Shown here one piece after another: positions 5,181 through 6,529 of a DNA stretch of 6,529 nt. The notes beneath the pieces were generated by a model. It saw only the letters and a program-made list of their open reading frames with translations, searched no databases and was not told the DNA's origin. The position numbers and the translations under genes were made by a program. The stretch is from an uncultured Oxalobacteraceae bacterium. GTDB taxonomy: Bacteria; Pseudomonadota; Gammaproteobacteria; Burkholderiales; Burkholderiaceae. The DNA lies in the NCBI GenBank assembly GCA_946479255.1, contig CAMLFK010000276.1:1-6529 (forward strand). The letters run 5' to 3'. Every line of letters starts with the position of its first letter. The first letter of the stretch is position 1.

Positions 5181-6529
5181 ATGATTGTAGGCATCGATCT
5201 TGGCACAACGAACAGTTTAATCGCAGTGTGGGAGGCCGGCGGACCGCGCCTGATTCCCAACAGCCTGGGCGAGCTGCTGACGCCATCCTGCGTCAGCCTC
5301 GACAAGGATGGCACGGTGCTCGTCGGCCGCTCCGCGCGCGACCGCCTGCAAACCCACCCCGAACTCAGCGCGGCGGTATTCAAGCGCCACATGGGCAGCA
5401 ACAAGATCACCCGCCTGGGCCAGCGCGAATTCCGCGCGGAGGAACTGTCGGCGCTGATCCTGCGATCACTGAAAGAAGACGCCGAAGCGGCCCTGGGCAT
5501 CCCGGTGACCGAGGCCATCATCACGGTGCCAGCCTACTTTTCCGATGCCCAGCGCAAGGCGACGCGTGTCGCGGGCCAGCTGGCCGGGCTGAAGGTCGAC
5601 CGCCTGCTCAACGAGCCGACCGCGGCGGCGCTGGCCTATGGAATCCACCTGCGCGGCAGCGAAAGCAAATTCCTCGTGTTCGACCTGGGCGGCGGCACCT
5701 TCGATGTGTCGGTGCTCGACCTGTTCGAAGGTGTCATGGAGGTGCGTGCTTCGGCCGGCGACAACTTCCTTGGCGGCGAAGACTTCGTCAACCTGCTGAC
5801 CGACCAGTTTTTTGAAGTGGCCAAGGTCCCTTCACGCCTGAAAAAAGATGCCCAGTTCATGCAGCGCCTTGGCGCCCAGGTCGAAGGCGCCAAGCGCGCA
5901 CTGAGCACCACGCCGTCGGTCACGATCCGCGTCATGCATGAAGAGACCGGCTACACCATGGCGCTCGACGAGGCGGGCCTGGAGCGTGCCTGCGCGCCCC
6001 TGCTGGCACGCTTGCGCGAGCCGGTGGAGCGCGCAATGCGCGACGCCAGCCTGTCGGTCGAGGAACTCGATAACATCGTGCTGGCCGGCGGCGCCACGCG
6101 CATGCCGGTGGTGCGGCGCATGGTGGCGCGCATGTTCGGACGCTTCCCTGCGACAGAGATCAATCCGGACGAAGTGGTGGCAATGGGCGCCGCGGTGCAG
6201 GCCGGCCTGAAGATGAAGGACAAGGCCCTCTCCGAAGTGGTGATGACCGACGTTGCGCCCTACTCGCTCGGCATCGACACCGCCAGGCACCTGGGCGGCG
6301 AGCAGTTCTCGTATGGCCATTTTGACCCGATTATCGAACGTAATACCATCGTGCCGGTCAGCCGGGTCAAGACCTACCACCCGCTGCACGACAATCAGCC
6401 TGTCCTCGAAATCAATGTGTTCCAGGGCGAAGCGCGTATGGCGAAGGACAATATCGCCCTGGGCAAGCTTGAAATCCCCCTGGCGCGCGGACCGAAGGCC
6501 GATGGCGGCGTGGATGTGCGCTTTACCTA
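5181..6529 (+). CDS. hscC: Hsp70-family chaperone HscC, 3' end outside window
   Basis: HscC is a specialised cytoplasmic Hsp70 that binds and releases clients using ATP together with J-domain partners (DjlB and DjlC in E. coli). The frame is open from ATG 5181 to the window end with no stop, giving 449 residues of a family about 560 long. The nucleotide-binding domain holds [14 protein letters not shown] (4-17), FKRHMGS with Lys68 matching the catalytic lysine of Hsp70s, [10 protein letters not shown] (116-125), [11 protein letters not shown] (144-154), [13 protein letters not shown] (168-180), [12 protein letters not shown] (191-202) and LAGGATRMP (301-309). The linker region is at about 345-358, and the substrate-binding beta domain begins at [10 protein letters not shown] (357-366), then [29 protein letters not shown] and FDPIIERNT match E. 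coli HscC as I remember it and separate it from DnaK and HscA. AGGAA at 5171-5175 is the ribosome binding site. It appears to have its own promoter. Confidence 0.93.
   Translation, partial: MIVGIDLGTTNSLIAVWEAGGPRLIPNSLGELLTPSCVSLDKDGTVLVGRSARDRLQTHPELSAAVFKRHMGSNKITRLGQREFRAEELSALILRSLKEDAEAALGIPVTEAIITVPAYFSDAQRKATRVAGQLAGLKVDRLLNEPTAAALAYGIHLRGSESKFLVFDLGGGTFDVSVLDLFEGVMEVRASAGDNFLGGEDFVNLLTDQFFEVAKVPSRLKKDAQFMQRLGAQVEGAKRALSTTPSVTIRVMHEETGYTMALDEAGLERACAPLLARLREPVERAMRDASLSVEELDNIVLAGGATRMPVVRRMVARMFGRFPATEINPDEVVAMGAAVQAGLKMKDKALSEVVMTDVAPYSLGIDTARHLGGEQFSYGHFDPIIERNTIVPVSRVKTYHPLHDNQPVLEINVFQGEARMAKDNIALGKLEIPLARGPKADGGVDVRFT

Noticed and set aside
5126..5815. Plus-strand frame of 229 codons starting before hscC
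   Set aside because: It lies in another frame of hscC, and its product has no domain, whereas the hscC frame carries all Hsp70 motifs.

Overview
The window is GC-rich, with strong G/C preference at third codon positions and tightly packed, all plus-strand genes. The gene order is argS tail, SPOR protein, DsbA, short-chain dehydrogenase, biotin ligase, type III pantothenate kinase, SPOR protein, then an HscC-type Hsp70. This content and the protein sequences suggest the chromosome of a beta-proteobacterium of the Burkholderiales, probably Oxalobacteraceae (Massilia/Duganella-like). The taxonomic call is inference from family resemblance and memory of gene order, not from a search. No mobile element, CRISPR array, tRNA or rRNA was seen.

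Layout. Positions 1-4943 look like one continuous transcription unit. The C-terminal third of argS is followed after 10 nt by an FtsN-like SPOR protein, after 33 nt by dsbA, after 2 nt by an SDR oxidoreductase, and then by birA (overlapping ATGA), coaX (1 nt gap) and a second SPOR protein (GTG start, 7 nt overlap). A 50-codon gene of unknown function follows at 4955-5107. It is shorter than usual ORF cut-offs and has noticeably weaker third-position GC than its neighbours. A 73-nt AT-rich gap (22 G/C of 73) then carries an apparent extended -10 promoter, three copies of TTGCAT, and a 7-1-7 inverted repeat covering the ribosome binding site of the last gene. That gene, hscC, is open from 5181 to the window end without a stop codon, so only its first 449 codons are present.

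Function. The unit mixes translation (ArgS), envelope and cell-division functions (two membrane-anchored SPOR proteins and a periplasmic disulfide oxidase) and cofactor metabolism (biotin ligation and the first step of CoA synthesis). Such mixed housekeeping clusters are ordinary in this group. hscC appears to start its own transcription unit.

Novelty. Most of the window is ordinary core genome. The parts most worth a second look are the hscC leader (possible temperature-sensitive hairpin and operator-like repeats), the unrecognised 50-aa gene just before it, and a tryptophan before the presumed cis-proline of DsbA. No wholly new system is evident.
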